From: Limonium bicolor
Lineage: Eukaryota > Streptophyta > Magnoliopsida > Caryophyllales > Plumbaginaceae
DNA length: 64,000 nucleotides
Assembly (NCBI GenBank): GCA_023374045.1
Contig: CM041779.1
Span: 2,356,001 to 2,420,000 of the forward strand
Direction of reading: 5' to 3'
In this document: positions 46,171 to 58,493 of the stretch, one piece after another
Layout: every line of letters begins with the position of its first letter
Numbering within the stretch: the stretch's first letter is position 1
The notes under the pieces: generated by a model
What the model saw: the letters and a program-made list of their open reading frames with translations, nothing else
What the model was told of the DNA's origin: nothing
The model's database searches: none
Made by a program: the position numbers and the translations under genes

Positions 46171-49100
46171 ATGGATGCAACAGAGATGGATATCGAGGGT
46201 GAAGCTCCCTCTACAGAGTCCACCTCGAAGAGATTTGGTCTTAAGAACTCCATTCAGACAAATTTTGGCGACGATTACGTCTTTCAGATCACTGCCAAGT
46301 ATAACTCCGTCGCTGTGCACGCGTGTTCTGTATCAGTTTTGTTTTTTTTGCTTTTTTTCTTTTCCCCTTGTTGTTGATGCAAGCTAGAAATTGATTGCGT
46401 TCTCGTCTGGATTGAAGGGAAGATTGGACGGTGATGGCAGTTTCCTTATCAACGAACATGGTGAAGCTCTACTCTCCTGCAACCGGCCAGTTCCTAGGGG
46501 ATTGTAAGGCCACACTAATACAATTAACGAAATTGGGTTTTCGAGTTCGAAGTTGACGCCTCATTTATTGCACTCTTGCTCTTCGGACGGCACAATTCGA
46601 GTTTGGGACACCAGAAATTTTCAGCAGGTTCTCGTTATATGCCTCGTAAAGTTTGAGATAGTGGAATTCTCTCGTGGGTATCTGGCATCAAGTAACTGTC
46701 ATCTAACTTTGAATCCTGATGTGATGAAAGAAGCTGCTATTGCACCACTGCCTGTTAGCTTCATTCGCTCTGTTTCTTAGAAGTCCGTCGTGTGAATATT
46801 GCAGGTGTCCATGATAAATGCTGGTCCTGGCAACGAAGTCTTCAGTTTCTCCTTTGGGGCCGAAGGAAATCTTATTGCTGGTGGAAGCAAATCGCAGGTA
46901 TGGATCATGGACTTATATTTGGCATGATTTAAGGGTTTTCTCACTGCCATTACCAGTTTTCGTCTTTTATTTAGTTGAAAATAAATTTATCATTTAGATG
47001 ATTGTTTGTTCAAAACATCTGTTAGTTGTTATTTTTCTAATCTTCTTTTCCTCAGTATCGCTGTAATTTACTCTTTGGAAAATGAAAGGGGTGGTGCTCT
47101 AAAGCATACATCATTCTCATGAAGAATCAGTGTGCAATGGTTGAACTTGATGGACTTACTAAATTTATCTTATTCTTAGCAAATTTCTCCAAATGCTAAG
47201 GTAATAAGCTATGTCAAAGTAAGGATCCCAATCAAAGACGTGGAGAAATCCTTTGCTGTGTCTAGATCAAATCATGGGATTATCTTCTGTTGAATGAAGT
47301 CAAGACCTTCTGCGTAAGTTGATAGTATTAGAGAACCCCTCTCTATGTGGAGCAGCAGTAATGGGCTAGGCAGCTGAAGGAATGCTCCATCAACTTGCAT
47401 ATTCTGTCAGAGCTTGGGGCGAGGCCTAGTCACTATCCTCCTAGGATTGTTACACCACTGTTTTTTTGTCGTTTCTTTTCATTCTGTTCAATCAAACTAC
47501 CACCCTACACCAATTATCATCTCTCCTTTCTTGCGTTAATTTGATTGTTTCAATCGTTTAGTCAAGTTCACTGCCTCAATATCAAGTCAGAACAGTGATT
47601 CGGCTTTTGCTGTTATTGACAACTAGTTCCCCAAGTCGTGATGTTACTGAGACAATGTGGGTGATTTTTAACAGAATAAAACCTGGATGAGATCGTTTTA
47701 CATCCATTTCTTACCTATTATTGCACGCAGGTACTTCTTTGGGATTGCAGGAATGGCAAGCAAGTTGCATGCCTGGAGGAATCACACGTGGAAGATGTTA
47801 CACAGGTATGTCTGTCTTTAAACCAAGTTGAATATTGTATTTTGGGAAAATTCACGGTATACCCTTGTTTTCTTTCGTAATTCACAATATGCCCCTATGG
47901 TTTTTGTAATTCAACTTTAAACATGCTTAAATGTTGTCTAAAATTGATGAAACTTTACATGGACGATGCTAAAGTGTTATATTTTAGTCCAATTCCAAAT
48001 TTGAAGTTTTTTAAGCTGACGTGTGACATGTGGGACCCAATGAACATGTGGCATATTCATTGGGTCCCACAGGTCACATGTGAGCTTAAAAAACTTCATA
48101 TTTGATATTGGACGAAATAAACACTTTAGCATCGTCCATGTAAAGTTTCATCAATTTTGGACAACATTTAAGCATATTTAAAGTTGAATTATGAAAAACA
48201 CAGGGGTATATTGTGAATTACGAAAGAAAACAGGGGTATATCGTGGATTTTCCCTAGTATTTTTTATGTTGGAATTACTGAGTTGTTCCATTTTTTTCTG
48301 GGTATGTTTCTTTTTGTTACAAAATTGTTCTTTACTTATATCCTTTGGTTTTGATTTAGGTTCATTTCATGCCACAACATCAAAACAAGCTTCTATCAGC
48401 CTCTGTTGATGGTTTGATGTGCATATTTGATACGAATGGGGACATAAATGATGATGACAATTTGGAATCTGTAAGTTTTGGGCGGCTTGTGGTTGGATTA
48501 TCGTATATCAGTTATTTCTGTTATTTCTGTTGTGTTCTGATACTGCTGTGTATTTTTGATGCTTTGGTTGTATTACGCTTTCATTTCTGACTCTAGTTTT
48601 AAGTTGAAAACAATCTCATTTGTCAAGGAGGTATATCATGCTTATGACAATCTCCTATTCATTTGACAAATAAATGCTGGACACGTTTTTTATCTGCTCT
48701 CCTTCCTGTTTCTTTCTTGTAAAACCTCTCCTTGTTATGATCCAAGTTGGAGTTAAAGTGCTCTTATTATCTCAAAACTCCGAATAGAATTTCAGTGTCT
48801 CCCTTTTCTATCCTCATATACCCTTGATACCTTTGATGAGACCTTGGTGCCTTAGTTGTGCCTGACACAGGCATTGAATGTACATACTGATTTTTCAGCG
48901 ATTCATCATGTTCAATTGCTGGATAATTATGTGTCTGCGTTGTAGGTAATGAATGTGGGAACTTCGATTGGTAAAGTTGGATTCTTTGGGAGCAGAAGTG
49001 AAAAGCTCTGGTGTTTGACTCATATAGAAACATTAAGGTATCGCTGCTGTATGCTTGCATCACAAATTATGAATTCAAACAACCATTCTGATTGAGTACC

Positions 49101-49677
49101 CATGTATTTATTTTTCCACCAGCATTTGGGACTGGAAAGAGTCGAAAGCTGAAGTTGAAATCCAAGATGCACGCTCTCTAGCCTCCGAAAGCTGGAACCG
49201 TGACCATGTAAAAATGCAGCTTCTAATTTCATCTTCCTTTAAAGTCCTCATCACTGAAGTTGTAGACTATGTGAAACCTATGATGAGAATTCCTTGCTAT
49301 ATTGGCAGGTTGATTACTTTGTGGATTGTCACTCCTCTGATCAAGATCATAATCGCTTATGGGTGATTGGTGGCACAAACGCTGGTTCAGTCGGCTACTT
49401 CCCAATAAGCTACGCAAACGGAAAGGGAGCAGTGGGTCCTGTGGAAGCAATCCTTGAGGGTGGACATATGGGTCTTGTGAGAAGTGTATTGCCCTTATCA
49501 AAGAACAAAATTGGAAGTTCTCAAAATGGCATTTTTGGATGGACGGGTGGTGAGGATGGGAGATTATGTTGTTGGCGCTCTGATGAGACTACTGAGATGA
49601 ATCGGGCATGGATCTCAAGTGAACTAGTTATGAAGTCTTTAAAGACAAGACGGAAAAGTAGGCATAGTCCTTATTAG
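46171..49677 (+). CDS. WDR89: WD repeat-containing protein 89 (WDR89) homologue, eight coding exons
   Basis: Host WD40 beta-propeller protein; family members are little characterised and act as protein-interaction scaffolds. Coding exons: 46171-46298, 46418-46627, 46805-46897, 47731-47805, 48360-48470, 48946-49037, 49123-49207, 49309-49677, all with GT-AG borders. Visible repeats include MAVSLSTNMVKLYSPATGQF, HSCSSDGTIRVWDTRN, VLLWDCRNGKQVACLEESHV, KLLSASVDGLMCIFD, LSIWDWKESKAEVEIQDARS, and GGHMGLVRSVLP with WTGGEDGRLCCW near the end, followed by a basic tail. One base is missing in exon 2 near 46506 (TGTAAGGCCAC where the WD-repeat GH frame needs one more G). With that base the spliced length is divisible by three, giving about 387 residues. 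An in-frame upstream ATG at 46057 is possible, but 46171 gives the acidic start usual for the family. Intron 4 holds a MITE. Confidence 0.9.
47844..48254. mobile_element. Foldback MULE-type MITE in WDR89 intron 4
   Basis: 411 bp, almost entirely an inverted repeat: starts GGGAAAATTCACGGTATACC, ends with its near complement, and the arms pair to the centre (GGGTCCCAC / GTGGGACCC). Flanked by imperfect 9-bp duplications TTGTATTTT (47835-47843) and TAGTATTTT (48255-48263), as for Mutator-like elements. Confidence 0.85.
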
Positions 49678-50400
49678 GGACTTGTACGTGTACCAATGGA
49701 CTTTCATGTTCAATGTTATTTTAGATGGGGGTTGAATTATGGTGGTAAGATTCTATCAGTGTTGTTTGCATAGATGATATTCCCACTTAATGGTGGGGGC
49801 TGGTCGATTATGCAGTTGGCTTTAGTGGTGTGCATAAGCGGTTAACATCGAATACTGTTCCAAAGCGGGCTAACTGTCCATTTTAGTGGAATTTTACCGG
49901 TTAACTATAAAATTGGGTAAGTATATTAGATTAAAAAAAAAAGTTAATATGTAATCTTAAAGTTTTATAATAAGAATTTACCGCTAGTGATTTATATATA
50001 ACCATAACAAATGTGTAAAGCTAGTATTAAACAGTTATACTCTTATGTTACTGTAGGTAATAAAGAAAATCACATAACTAATTGTAGTATGCAGACTATG
50101 TACTAAGAATCATAAATATAACCGGTTTTTAATACATGAATCCATTCTTTTGTATTTTTTAAGCTGACAATTGATGGCTGATACGGCTGATATGAGTTCA
50201 TGACTGATTGTAAAAGTAGTTGATTTTGTTAAAAACGAAATTGGTTGTTCTTTTCCTCTTTCATTTGTTTGCCCCCAACTCAGCTCGATGATAGTTTTTT
50301 CTAGAATGCGGCAGATTTTAATTTTTTGGTTGCCACATGTCATTGTTGGCTATTACCATATGCCACATGTGCATTGTCAACACCATAAGTGCAGCACGTG
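49678..50400. other. WDR89 3' flank and intergenic DNA
   Basis: AT-rich, includes probable 3' UTR. No further coding sequence seen. Confidence 0.5.
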
Positions 50401-50410
50401 CCCACCCAGC

Positions 50411-50420
50411 TATAAATAGA
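50411..50420 (+). promoter_or_regulatory. TATA box upstream of the GRF zinc-finger remnant
   Basis: TATAAATAGA, about 85 bp before the ATG at 50497. Confidence 0.5.
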
Positions 50421-50496
50421 GCAGTCTCATCCTGTGTTTTGCCACTGCTCTGAAGAAACTACTCTCCACAACCGTTGCAGTGTTTGAGCCGTGAAG

Positions 50497-50970
50497 ATGA
50501 GAACACACCACACTCACTCAGGAAGGACAACATCTCAGGTACAATTTTTCTTCTTCGTTTGTTCAACATCCATTCCATTGAACACCTTCCACACTCTCTA
50601 ACACTTTCTACAAATACCGTGAAGATCCACGGTATAGGACTGAACACCATTACTGCTACTAACATTCGAAACATCAATTGCAACTGTAACAACCCTACGT
50701 TGGTTTTGATATCCTACACTTCACGCAGTTATGGTAGAGTCTTTTACAAGTGTGATACTTGTGGTTTACTAGAAATGGTGGGATGAAATCAATACTCGAC
50801 CAAGTGAAGAACGACAGTCTGAGTCATCCACAACTTCGTATCCTCCGAGGAATGCAGCAAGCCTTGAAGAAATGTAGAGAATCACAACCCAACTGATGCT
50901 TAGCTTTGAAGAGTTCAAGCTACAACAACAGAAAAACGTCACCAATGTGCAATCAAACACAATCTTCTAA
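50497..50970 (+). pseudogene. GRF-type zinc-finger small protein, degraded
   Basis: A small plant protein of the GRF zinc-finger kind (nucleic-acid binding in other proteins), with a predicted coiled tail. Around 50670-50765 the frame shows INCNCNNPTLVLISY, SYGRVFYKC and DTCG, which fit the GRF pattern C-x-C...GRxFYxC...C. The next residues should be a WWDE block. It is present but out of frame by one extra base (about 50773), continuing as WWDEINTRPSEERQSES. The later frame is stopped by a TAG at about 50877 before a Gln-rich tail (SFEEFKLQQQKN) that ends at 50970. The ATG at 50497 needs an intron starting near 50538 (CAG/GTACAA) to join the zinc finger. Its position next to a PIF/Harbinger transposase suggests a transposon passenger or accessory ORF, unproven. 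Confidence 0.6.
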
Positions 50971-51584
50971 TCACCCTTTACGTCTTCATTATTGTTGTAG
51001 TTTTCTTCATGCTTTCTAAGTAGTACACAACATTATATTGCGCCTGGTTCGAAAAAGTAAAGCAATGTATCTTGTGTCTTCATCAGTATTTAGGTTATGC
51101 ATCTGCCTTTGTTCTCTACCGCTACGTAGTAATATGCTTCTATATGTCATTAGTTATGTGTGATTGTAACCTGCTGTTTAATGTCAAGTGGTATCCTCTT
51201 TGTGTTTTGGTACTGCGCATGCAGACTGCAAAACTGAAATGAACCTACACGATTAAGATGCATGTAACTTCATCAACATTAGAAACATCCATTGGTTCAA
51301 ATGTTTGACAAACGTGTAACACAAAATCGCTTGCATACCATAATCTCCCACGCTAGAGTTGTAACAAGAAATGTATTGTTAGAGTTGCAACACATGATTA
51401 AAAAAACATACCAGAAATGTTGAACAACCATAAAAAGTCATCAACCAGTATTGCCAAAGTTGCCACAAGTGTTTACAAAACATACCAGAAACTGTTTAAC
51501 ACTACCACAAAAAAAAACTATCAAACACACTGGTGTAACAAACATCTTCAAAAGGATAAGTGCCACCACAGATGGTTGTACACA

Positions 51585-53012
51585 CTAACGGCGTCTTTGT
51601 CTTGCACGCTCTTGCATTTCACATGTAATCTGGTTGCGCAGTGCAGCCATTGTCTGTTGATTACCACCAAGGTTGGTGGGTACGTCAACATCCTCATCAA
51701 GTTCTTCGGGCATCAACTCTGGAGCATTGTCTACAATTGTAGATGCAGGGTCCCCAAATTTACTCAGTCTACAGAAATTATGGAGAGTGAAGCAAGTGTT
51801 GATAACCCTTGTCTGTTTAGCAACATCTTTATAATTTGGTATACACTCCAGAATCTGCCATTTTCCCTTGAGAACACCAAATGCCCGTTCAATTACAGAC
51901 CTTAAAGACGAATGACATTTGTTGAAGTACTCGTTCGGGCCTTGTGCATCCTCAGCTCTAAATTCTGCTTGGTAATATTTGTCCCCCGTGTGTGGTGTCA
52001 ATATACAGTCCCTATCGGCATAACCTTTATCAGCAAGATAGTAATTTCCTACAGAAATAAAACAAATGATGACAAGTGTCAAACGTGCAAATGATTTAAT
52101 GTATAACATTTGAGTTATAGCACTACCTTCTGGTGGTTTTGGAAACTCTAAGGAGGGGTCATTCATACACTCGGTTAGAACTCTTGCATCGTGTGCAGTT
52201 CCTTCCCAACCAGCGCAGACAAATGTGAAAATTAAGTCGAAATCACAGACGGCAAGCACGTTGGTAGTTAGATACCCTTTTTTGCCAATAAACCTCAGTT
52301 TGTGATGTTCACCTACTATCAGCTAAATGTGACACCCATCCAATGCACCAACACAATCTTAACTCATATATAGACAACCATAGTCAAAATTATGAACCAG
52401 TACGAATCAGAATACATGTATCATAACAGAAAGCATAACAATATTACGGACCTTGAAGCACGGATAATAGTAGGAGCTGGATATAATGTGATGTGGGACA
52501 ACGTTATATGGTACTCTTGGACGCACAATGTCACCACCAAGCATGTCTACCGCAGTTAGTACATCTTCAAAATTCCTATGAATTGTTGATGGTGATCTCT
52601 GAAATCGTTCCATGGCATCCGTAACAGACGATTTGTGAGCAAGGACGTAGACAAATATTGCCACCTTTTCCCTTGGGCTCACCCTATTGCTATGCTGTAG
52701 ATTATACTGATTTTCTAGGGTGTGAACTAAGAGCAGGAAAGTGTCGCGGTTCATCCTGAACCCATTATAGCACCTTTGTGGGATGTCCAACAATTCTAAT
52801 ACCCAATCAGCCCCTCTAAGCTTGAAAGTGTGCGCTGGTGTTCTTAACTATGTGCTTAGTAACTCAGTAGTAGAAGCAATATACTGAATTGCTTCCTTTA
52901 TCAACTGAAACATGTCCATTCTTATTGCATCGCAGAAGAGTTTCATCTTATGTGGGTCATATCTTATTTTCTCAAAGATTGTCCTAGCTTGTTCTGGTGT
53001 AATTGTTGCCAT
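51585..53012 (-). pseudogene. PIF/Harbinger transposase (HARBI1/ALP1-like), degraded
   Basis: DDE transposase of the PIF/Harbinger superfamily. Reading from the ATG at 53012: an N-terminal segment (MATITPEQARTIFEKI), an in-frame TAG at about 52852, then CYNGFRMNRDTFLLLVHTL and a helix-turn-helix-like region (SPREKVAIFVYVLAHKSS, RSPSTIHRNFEDVL). After a probable intron (about 52352-52452; one base short at the acceptor) come the first catalytic Asp in GALDGCHI, followed by a TAG at about 52325, then HHKLRFIGKKGYLTTNVLAV, the second Asp in CAGWEGTAHDARVL, a 78-bp intron (52049-52126), NYYLADKGYADRD and the Glu in SVIERAFGVLKGKW. The C-terminus is acidic then Arg-rich, ending at 51585. Two stops make this copy inactive. 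Terminal inverted repeats were not found. Confidence 0.85.
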
Positions 53013-54240
53013 TTTTTAACTAAACTGCAACCCGTAGACATTATTGATTTAGCAGTAGATAAGTAACATGCACCATACATTATTGTATATTGTCGCACAC
53101 ATATATATACTACAAAGTTGTACAAACTGACCACGAACATATGCATTATATACTTTTTAAATCTTCACTTGTAATGCATATTTTCTACAAATAGTTGTCA
53201 CACAAAGTTGTTCCTCTTTCTGTGAATTATATATGTTTAGCAATTACTTAAGTAATGTTTCCACGGTTAGAATATGCAATACATCTTTATATGGCACAAC
53301 CTACAACTTAACTTCAATTAAATAATGGTGTGTTTCAAGAGCTAATACATTTCTTTCAACATTTATGCGTGTAACTGTACTGATTAAATTTTATATAATA
53401 GTTACTTGCGTTCTAACTACAGTCAATGCAGTTACATTTTTCAATCTGCCTAGAGATAACCATTGCTCTGAAACTTGCAGCTAAATTAATCCACCTAGAG
53501 ATAACCATTGTTCTGCAACTTGCAGCTAAAACAGAGACAATGCTAGAAAGAGTGCTCGTCTAGAAGCATTGAAAGCTCCACAAGGGGGACATCAGATTGG
53601 CAAGAAAGCAGCATACCTGTCAAAGATGCCCTTGAGCCGTCTGTTGCCGCTGCTACGACCGACTTGCCACACCAAGGAGTGAATGAGAGCAACACTCCAA
53701 AGACATTCACTTCTTAGTTTCCACCTGAATTAGCAGGAAGATTACCACCAAGGTTCACATGCAGGATTGGAGAAGATGGTTTACCAGAAATACCGGATGA
53801 AGTAGCATCCGCATGCACACAGCAGTGAAGGATTACTGAGTCAAGTTGCAGTTTGCTAGTTGTTTTTCTAATTCCCTAAACACTGTCGTTAGCATGCTAA
53901 TGTTGTAGATGTGTTGTTTGTTTGTGTTTTATTGTTGGTATCTGTTGTTAATTGTGTTTAGGTATGTTGTTCAGGATGGACTATTGTAACCTTCAACTGC
54001 CATTAGGCAGTTTTATCAATGAAAATTATATTATTATTAAAGCTCGAGCTTACATCCTACTTGGAAATGACGTCCAAATTGTAGATACAACAGAATAAAC
54101 AATACAAGGACATAAACAACATAACTTTATTGAAGTTCAGGCTAACCAATCTTACATATGCTTACTGAAAGTCAATAAAACAATTGAAAAGAACATAAAA
54201 GAGGTATGAGCAGATCAACACTAGCAGAATATTTCATCAA
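53013..54240. other. Non-coding flank between Harbinger remnant and next ORF
   Basis: No clear gene. Contains a 45-bp imperfect direct duplication (units starting 53449 and 53494, CCTAGAGATAACCATTG...) and a short plus-strand stretch at 53530-53640 that reads like the end of a coding region but is interrupted. Confidence 0.45.
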
Positions 54241-54243
54241 CAC

Positions 54244-54540
54244 TTATGCTTTAAATAAACTCCTACATTTCTTCTTATTGTCAACCTCCATTTGAACCCT
54301 GATAACTTCACATATTTCTTCATCGTTAGCCAAAAAACCTAATACATCCCTGAAGTTTGGATCCTCTGTCAAACTGGCAGCATATATAAACTCATCATAA
54401 GTTAATCCTGTCACCTTCTTCAATCTCCTAACCGCCATATTCTCTGTCAGTTTCCCTACTCTTCTGTTTATTGCATTATAATCTAGTTTCTGGCTGCCAA
54501 GAAGCATATCCTCAATGTGGTTGGCTAAGGAGAAGTTGTG
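54244..54540 (-). pseudogene. C-terminal part of an unidentified, possibly Myb/SANT-like transposon-associated protein
   Basis: An open minus-strand frame of about 95 codons starts in ANHIEDMLLGSQKLDYNAI and continues KVTGLTYDEFIYAASLTEDP, FRDVLGFLANDEEICEVI to a lysine-rich end. The layout resembles the C-terminal helical part of plant Myb/SANT-like proteins that accompany Harbinger transposases, but no Myb domain is visible. The upstream end is cut by the MITE at 54550. Confidence 0.4.
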
Positions 54541-54549
54541 AAATTTTTA

Positions 54550-55049
54550 GAAATTACTCATAACCCCCTTGAGGATTTAGGATATTACAGTTAACCACCT
54601 TGTGTTTATCATAATTACTGGTAATCACCTCAAGGTTAAGGTATATTTGACTACGAGCCCCCGAACTATAACTCTGTTATCAAGAAGTTAAGTACGTATT
54701 GACCTATCAGCTTAATCACATTAATAATGTCAGGCTGGACAAAAAACACTACTTAATCAGCATTGTTATTTTTCTAAAAATGTCAACCCTGCCTTGAAAA
54801 TGCATCTAAAGTGGGATGAGAGAGAGTTTGACGATGTTGATTAGGCAGTTTTGTTGTCCAGCCTAGCATTATTGTTGTGATTAAGTTGATAGATCAACAC
54901 GTAGTTAACTTTCTGATAACAGAGCTATAGTTTGGGGGCTCGTAGTCAAAGATACCTTAACCTTGAGGTGGTTACCAATAATTATGATAAGCACAAGGGG
55001 GTTAACTATAATATCCCAAATTCTCAAGGGGGTTCTGAGTAATTTACTC
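54550..55049. mobile_element. 500-bp foldback MULE-type MITE with perfect 9-bp TSD
   Basis: Long terminal inverted repeats of about 190-200 bp (outer part AAATTACTCATAACCCCCTT against its complement) and a perfect 9-bp duplication AAATTTTTA at 54541-54549 and 55050-55058. The left end lacks three bases present at the right end. No coding capacity. Confidence 0.92.
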
Positions 55050-55058
55050 AAATTTTTA

Positions 55059-55308
55059 ACTCCAAAAAGAAGTAGTAAACTTGTTCCAAAAACCCATTTG
55101 AACAACAGATATGGGAACTGTGTCATTTCCTTTTGTCCCCACAAGTCATGTACTGCCTAATGTGGTCATAATGGCAAGAGGCTAAAGTTTTCAAAAACTC
55201 AGCTTCGAACTCTTCATACGCCAGAAGAACCATATATTTAAACAGGTATGCCTTATTCTCCATTAACCGTTTTCTAATTGTAGCTGCCACAAGTATGTCC
55301 ATTTTCAT
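55059..55308 (-). pseudogene. Unidentified ORF fragment upstream of the MITE
   Basis: A 61-codon minus-strand frame (MKMDILVAATIRKRLMENKA..., AYEEFEAEFLKTL) followed by a stop. It lies just upstream, in transcription direction, of the ORF at 54244-54540 and may be another exon of the same disrupted gene. Not recognised. Confidence 0.3.
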
Positions 55309-55639
55309 TGCTGTTGCATAATGAAAATATTTGACAGGCGTTAAGTAAGGAAATCTAATGTATGCTGAAGGTATAACTGAAACAGATAAAAACCACTAAC
55401 TGCATTTCACACACATAGAGTTTTTAAGCTAACATTAGTACATAATCTGACTCCTTTTGCCAATTGCCTATTCCCCTAATGGGAATCTCCAAAAACAAAA
55501 GATTGGCATTAGTAAGGATTAACCCATTCAACCAGATAACATGAATCTAAACTTCTGATTACCCACTAAGGTCATACTAGTGCATTATAATATCTTACAA
55601 GCTAGCCTAATGCAAAGCTAGATCAAAAAATGTTGTGAC
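55309..55639. other. Intergenic, nothing recognised
   Basis: AT-rich, no ORF or repeat of note. Confidence 0.5.
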
Positions 55640-55935
55640 AGTTGCCCCCAATTACTTATCCACACCCCCATACACGGAGTAGTGCAGAATGCGAACCCAT
55701 TCAACAATCTCTGCATCTCCCCTCAGATTCTGTATACCTTGCCTGTTTTCCCTGTGCTTTATAGCAGTAATAGCAAAAGCGAACTCATGCAGACTGAGTC
55801 CTTGAACCCCCCATGAGGATAGCAGCAGCTTGGTCCACATCGATGACAGTGTCTGGAGTAGATATTGTGGTTTGAAAATTCTGCAGCATTTTCTCAAAGT
55901 TACCAAACTTGTCCACCAAGTTCTCCCCCACAAGA
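55640..55935 (-). pseudogene. Unidentified coding-like remnant with one frameshift
   Basis: Two overlapping minus-strand frames look coding: ENLVDKFGNFEKMLQNFQTT and DTVIDVDQAAAILMGGSRTQ at 55800-55935, then in another frame HEFAFAITAIKHRENRQG and GDAEIVEWVRILHYSVYGG to a stop near 55655. A single indel near 55800 would join them. I do not recognise the family. Its upstream end abuts the CACTA-like terminus. Confidence 0.35.
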
Positions 55936-56260
55936 AAACTGTAGTATCACAGACGGAAAATTTCCTACGGAATTAATCCGTATGTAAAAAAACCTTTTTA
56001 CCTACGGAATTTTTATGCATTTCCGACGGATATAGTATTTGAATAAAATAAGTATTTATAGTGACATTACCGACGGAATATTGATATATTACAGACGGAA
56101 ATATATTTCCGTAGATAATATTCTAACCGCGAAAGTGATAAATTTTTGGAGGGAAATAATTCAATAGCAAATGTACTTTTTGAGACAGAATTTCCGTAGA
56201 TAAAAATAGTATAGCTTTAACCTACGAAACAAATCCTAAAATTTCCGTAGCAAATGCTAT
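55930..56260. mobile_element. CACTA (En/Spm)-like terminus with subterminal repeats
   Basis: About ten copies in both orientations of a CTACGGAAAT / ATTTCCGTAG motif and its variants (GACGGAAA, TTCCGACGG) within 300 bp, typical of CACTA subterminal regions. CACAAGAAAACTG at about 55929 resembles the usual CACTACAAGAAAA terminus with bases missing. No transposase was seen before the gap, and the other end was not found. Confidence 0.6.
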
Positions 56261-56429
56261 ATATATACTTCTAAAAAAATAAAATGAGTACTTAATACAA
56301 ATAAATCCCACTTCATAAACAATTATTCCTATTTTCTAAAACCACACTCAATTAATTACTTTATGCAAAAACACAAAACTATCCCTCGTTCTCTTCTTCT
56401 CTTTGTTAGCGACATATGCAAACAGGAAA

Positions 56430-57040
56430 GGAAAATTAGCAGCGAATTCATTCTCTTCTATCTGTTGCTCGCAACCCTAACTGGCAATGGAACATTCAGC
56501 GTTTTCATTATCTGCGCACCATCCTAACTGGCGATAAGAAACATACACTCTCTGCGCCTTCAATTCTCTTCTGGTGGTTGCGCCTTCAATTCTCTTCTGG
56601 TGCTTGCGCATTATTGAAACAAATTTGGACTACTTCAGCACATTGCAAGCTGTAGAGACACCGGTAATATAATCTTTCTTATCTATTTTGGATTATCATG
56701 GTAGATATTTGTTTAATTTTGTTTACTGGCATCTGAATGTTGGAACCCTAACTGGCGATTAGGAACATACAAGCTTCGAATTACTTTCTGTTCTGGTGCT
56801 TGCATTTTCTTTCTCTTCTGGTACTGTGCTTGCGTCTTCATTTTCTTCTGGAAGGTAATGTTTCTGTACCAGATTGCAAGCTGTAGCAGATTTTTTTTTT
56901 CTCTTCTGGTGCTTGCGCATTCATTCTCTTCTGGTATTATGCTTGCGCCTTCATTCTCTTCTGGAAGGTAATCTTTCTGTAGCAGATATTTTTTCTCTTC
57001 TGGTGCGTGTGCCTTCATTCTCTTCTTGTACTGTCAGTAT
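56430..57040. repeat. Degenerate TTCTCTTCTGGTGCTTGCGC repeats
   Basis: A motif of about 20-25 bp (TTCTCTTCTGGTGCTTGCGC and variants) recurs at least eight times, together with two longer partial duplications containing AAGGTAATSTTTCTGTA. Confidence 0.7.
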
Positions 57041-58493
57041 TGTAATAGTCAATTAGATCTATGTTCAGTACATGCTATTACCTGTTTAACCAAAATATAT
57101 CAAAAAGAAAATACTACAGATTATAGTTTACATTAGTTTAGACAAAGCTGCCCATTTAAAAATCAAGCTGGTTGATTTTTTCGATTGTTGGCTCTGAAGA
57201 AATGCTGGAGGTATTGATTAGGATGTGTAGTAGGAAACTGGATATTATAGTGTTGTAAGATTATGAAGGTGTTGCAATTTTAGTAGAATTTTGTGAGTCC
57301 TTAGCGTGCTTTCAAATCTCACTAGTAGTGTAATGGTGGAGGAAGACTGCAGCCACCCAATTCCAATTTGTGTAGTTTTTATAAACAGCTGCTCACTTAT
57401 TTTGTTTTAGCGAAGAACTACCATAAGTTAACAGTACAGCCAACAACATATACAAAAAAAAACTGGTTGATTTTACCGCAAAAGATAATATTTTTCATTA
57501 CTCTTCTCTTCAAACTATCTCTGTCAAACCTAAACCCAAACAAACAGCATCAACTAATTGGAAAAGGAATGCATAAGATTCAAAGCAATACAATAAGCAT
57601 TTACAATAATCTTTTTCAGTCGAAGTCAAATTCACATTGTACATAGAGAAGGGGGGTAGCAGCCATAGGTACGGCATTAGCCACCATTGCTTTGTATTCA
57701 TCAACAGATTGATATCTGTTATGTATGTCATTATAAAATTTGATGTATTTTCCTTGTAGGATATTAGAAAGTTATATTCCTTCCTGCTCAAAACTATCAC
57801 TGGAGTTCAACTCATACTAAATAAATTAGCAATTACTTGCTTTCAACTCACAATCTAAAAATAGTAGTATGCAATACAAAAACTGAAACCCTTGTATTTT
57901 CACTTTTTTTTCTGAACAATAGTATACATGTAGTGTGAAACATATCTGATTCCCATTTGCTTCTTGGCTCGATTAATGAAGCAAGCTATCATTTATATAC
58001 CTTGACCAGTTTTTGCTTCTATTACTAATTGCAGTTTTTTTCTTCACAGAAGTAAGGACCTAGTTATGATAATTCAAAACAACTTCATCCACACTTCGAC
58101 TCATTAGACCAGGTACTATGAAAACTCATTTCACATCGACTCATATATGTGTTAAATTTTCATTTTGTGCTAACAGTAGTTATTTAGGCATGAAAGAACA
58201 TTTATGTAATTAGAACACAATCTTGTTTAAAAATGAACGTTGCATTTGAAATAAGTTTGCTCTCTTTGATTTATTTGACTAATCTGCTAATTGCAGTTTT
58301 GTTTGTTTTTTTGCTATAAGAATCTCATAAAAATTCAACAAATTCGATAAATTTAAGCGTACAACCACCGATACCACTACCATATGAACCTCATATTACT
58401 GTTATTACTCTATTATCTGATGTCGCAGTGCTTCATACCTTGAATTCAGATTTCACATATGTAAGCCACAATTACCGAGCATCTGAACCTAAG
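57041..58493. other. Non-coding sequence before the assembly gap
   Basis: AT-rich with stops in all frames; short ORFs only. Nothing recognised. Confidence 0.5.
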
